A DNA stretch of 64,000 bases, taken from positions 1,302,001 through 1,366,000 of the forward strand of contig JALJCQ010000006.1 of NCBI GenBank assembly GCA_023091665.1, given 5' to 3'. Position numbers and translations under genes: made by a program. A model generated the notes under the pieces. It searched no databases. It worked only from the letters and a program-made list of their open reading frames with translations, and was not told the origin of the DNA. This document shows positions 62,119-64,000 of this stretch, in pieces; the first letter of the stretch is position 1; every line of letters begins with the position of its first letter. The stretch comes from Pythium myriotylum (Eukaryota; Oomycota; Peronosporomycetes; Pythiales; Pythiaceae).

Positions 62119-64000
62119 ATGAGCCCAAGCCCAGCCGACTCTGCCTCCACCGACTTCGCCTCCCCAGCCTTCGCCATGGATTCGACCACCCCAGCCCGCA
62201 TCAACAAGTTCGACGGAACCAACTTCCACACATGGAAGTTCAAGATGCAGATGGTGCTCGAAGAACGCGACGTCTGGGAAGTTGTCTGTGGAGAGGTCAA
62301 ACTCGAGCAGTGCCAGACCGACGCGGACCGAGCCCTCTTCAAGAAGAAGTCTCGCAAGGCGCTCGCGATGATCTGTCTCGCGATGGAAGACTCGCAGCTC
62401 CCGCTGGTTCGGTCGGCGAGTGGTGCGCAAGATGCATGGTCAAGACTGGAAGAACACTTCGAGAAGAAGAGCCTTGCCAACAAGCTCTTTCTTCGTCGTC
62501 GTTTCTTCACGACCATGATGGAAGAAGGTGACGATGTGCTCACGCACATCAACAAGCTCAAGACCCTGGCGGAGCAACTCGACGCAGTCGGCGCTCCGGT
62601 CAGCGAAGACGACTTGGTGATCACGCTTCTCGGCAGTCTCAGCGAGTCGTACCAGTTCCTCATCACGGCGTTGGAGTCGCGTGTCGACGCGCTCACGTGG
62701 GAACTCGTGACGTCTCGGCTGCTCCATGAAGACATGAAGCGCAAGGAGCAAGGTGGCGACGGAGCCACGCTTGGCCAGGCGTTCATGACAAGTGACGCGA
62801 AGCCCAAGGGCCGTGCAGTCAAGAAGACTGGCACGTGCAACTACTGCGGCAAGATCGGTCATTGGGCCGCGGAGTGCCACTCGCGTGTCAAGGACAACGG
62901 CAACGGCAACGGCAACTCCGGCGGCAACTCCAGCGGCAACGGCAACAGCAACGGCAACCCTCGGCAACGGTTCCAGCGAGCCAACCTTGCGCGAGATGAA
63001 GACCCCGGCGAGTACCTGTTCTCGGTCGGGAAGACCCAAGGCAAGTCGAGTCAATCCACGGCGTGGTTGGTCGACTCGGGTGCGACTCAGCACATGTCGC
63101 GAACCAAGCAGTTCATGATGAACTACAAGAAGATTGACCCAGTCGACGTGCATCTGGCCGATGATGGCACGGTCCAAGCGGTCGGCGTGGGAGACATTCT
63201 CATGTCGATGAAGACTCCAAGCGGTGTCAAGAAGGGTTTGCTCACCAACGTGTGGCATATCCCCAAGCTCAGCCGCAACCTGTTCTCGGTCGGAAGATTC
63301 ACGGAGGACGTTGCTCCCGTGACGTTCGACAAGGACGGTTGCTTTGTCATGCTGAAGGGCGCCAAGCGGACCATCGGCACTCGAATCGGCAAGGGTCTGT
63401 TCAAGCTCAACATGTCTCCAGTGTCGACTGAAGCAGCCCACGCCGCCAGTGCAAGACGAGGTCGCGCCATGTCCAAGTCGTACCTGTGGCACCTCCGACT
63501 CGGTCACATCGGCTTCAGCGGACTCGAAGCCATCGTCAAGAAGGACCTCGCCGACGGACTCGACATTGGGTCTGTGCAGGAGTGGGAGGTCTGTGAAGGC
63601 TGTGCACTCGGCAAGCTGACTCGCGTCAAGTTCCAGTCGGGCACGACCAAGCGGTCTGCGAATCTGCTTGACGTCGTGTACAGCGATGTGGCCGGCCCCA
63701 TGAAGACTCCGACTTTCGGTGGCATGAAGTACTTCGCCACCTTCACCGACGACAAGTCTCGACTGTGCAAGTTGTACCTGATGCGGTCCAAGGACGAAGT
63801 CTACGACAAGTTCGTCGAGTTCGTCAACTGGGCCGAGAACCAAACCGGTCGTCGAGTCAAGGTGCTTCGAACCGACGGCGGCGGCGAGTACCAGTCGGCC
63901 AAGCTTGCCAAGTTCTGCCGCAAGCGTGGCATCGAGCACGATGTCACGCCGCCATACACGCCTCAGTTGAACGGTGTGGCGGAGCGCATGAACCGAACCA
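62119..64000 (+). CDS. Copia-A copy C7 gag-pol, cut by the window end in integrase
   Basis: Open from the ATG in the primer-binding site to the last base (…[10 protein letters not shown]). It contains gag, CCHC, protease and most of the integrase catalytic core. It is nearly identical to C5 over the same span; I noticed two single-base differences (at 63,780 and 63,918, counterparts 53,820 and 53,958). Whether it is complete depends on sequence outside the window. Confidence 0.9.
   Translation, partial: MSPSPADSASTDFASPAFAMDSTTPARINKFDGTNFHTWKFKMQMVLEERDVWEVVCGEVKLEQCQTDADRALFKKKSRKALAMICLAMEDSQLPLVRSASGAQDAWSRLEEHFEKKSLANKLFLRRRFFTTMMEEGDDVLTHINKLKTLAEQLDAVGAPVSEDDLVITLLGSLSESYQFLITALESRVDALTWELVTSRLLHEDMKRKEQGGDGATLGQAFMTSDAKPKGRAVKKTGTCNYCGKIGHWAAECHSRVKDNGNGNGNSGGNSSGNGNSNGNPRQRFQRANLARDEDPGEYLFSVGKTQGKSSQSTAWLVDSGATQHMSRTKQFMMNYKKIDPVDVHLADDGTVQAVGVGDILMSMKTPSGVKKGLLTNVWHIPKLSRNLFSVGRFTEDVAPVTFDKDGCFVMLKGAKRTIGTRIGKGLFKLNMSPVSTEAAHAASARRGRAMSKSYLWHLRLGHIGFSGLEAIVKKDLADGLDIGSVQEWEVCEGCALGKLTRVKFQSGTTKRSANLLDVVYSDVAGPMKTPTFGGMKYFATFTDDKSRLCKLYLMRSKDEVYDKFVEFVNWAENQTGRRVKVLRTDGGGEYQSAKLAKFCRKRGIEHDVTPPYTPQLNGVAERMNRT

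Overview
The window looks like a chromosome piece from a plant-pathogenic oomycete of the Phytophthora type. This is inferred from compact, largely intronless host genes, LTR promoters that match the oomycete initiator plus FPR composite, and a Ty3/Gypsy element with an extra RNase H and a chromodomain, an architecture known from oomycetes. About the first 8.4 kb is ordinary host sequence; almost everything from 10,052 to the end is nested LTR retrotransposons. || Host part: a partial WDR3/UTP12 ribosome-biogenesis gene (minus) shares a 166-bp intergenic region with a divergently transcribed MON2 gene (plus, 1,799 aa). A convergent gene (minus) encodes a DODA/LigB-type extradiol dioxygenase with a probable signal peptide. 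From 8.4 to 10.05 kb lie short relics of several transposon types: a PIF/Harbinger-like piece with terminal inverted repeats, a foldback, a Tc1/mariner tail with DD34E spacing, and a Gypsy reverse transcriptase fragment whose YIDD is now YINN. || Retrotransposon part: three families are present. Copia-A has a LTR of about 359 bp, TGTTG...CAACA, and occurs in many copies in both orientations. Copia-B has a 355-bp LTR, TATTA...TAATA, and one copy split by other sequence. The Gypsy element is 14.7 kb with LTRs of about 1,478 bp, and a separate single LTR of it lies at 10.2 kb. The Gypsy element (17,296-32,034) sits in a minus-strand Copia-A with a TGAG target duplication. Copia-B (35,235-49,189) sits in a plus-strand Copia-A with an AAGAT duplication. 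Copia-B itself holds a gene-like fragment with five apparent introns and a scrambled pair of opposed Copia-A copies. From 51.2 kb on there are tandem Copia-A units sharing LTRs, two with intact gag-pol frames, and a 9,960-bp period that begins to repeat at 61.17 kb. || Points of most interest: a spliced antisense gene inside the Gypsy element; gag start codons lying inside the tRNA primer-binding sites; a well-formed -1 frameshift signal at the Gypsy gag/pol junction; the circularly permuted gene fragment; and the duplicated recombination scar. All calls are from reading the sequence, with no database search.
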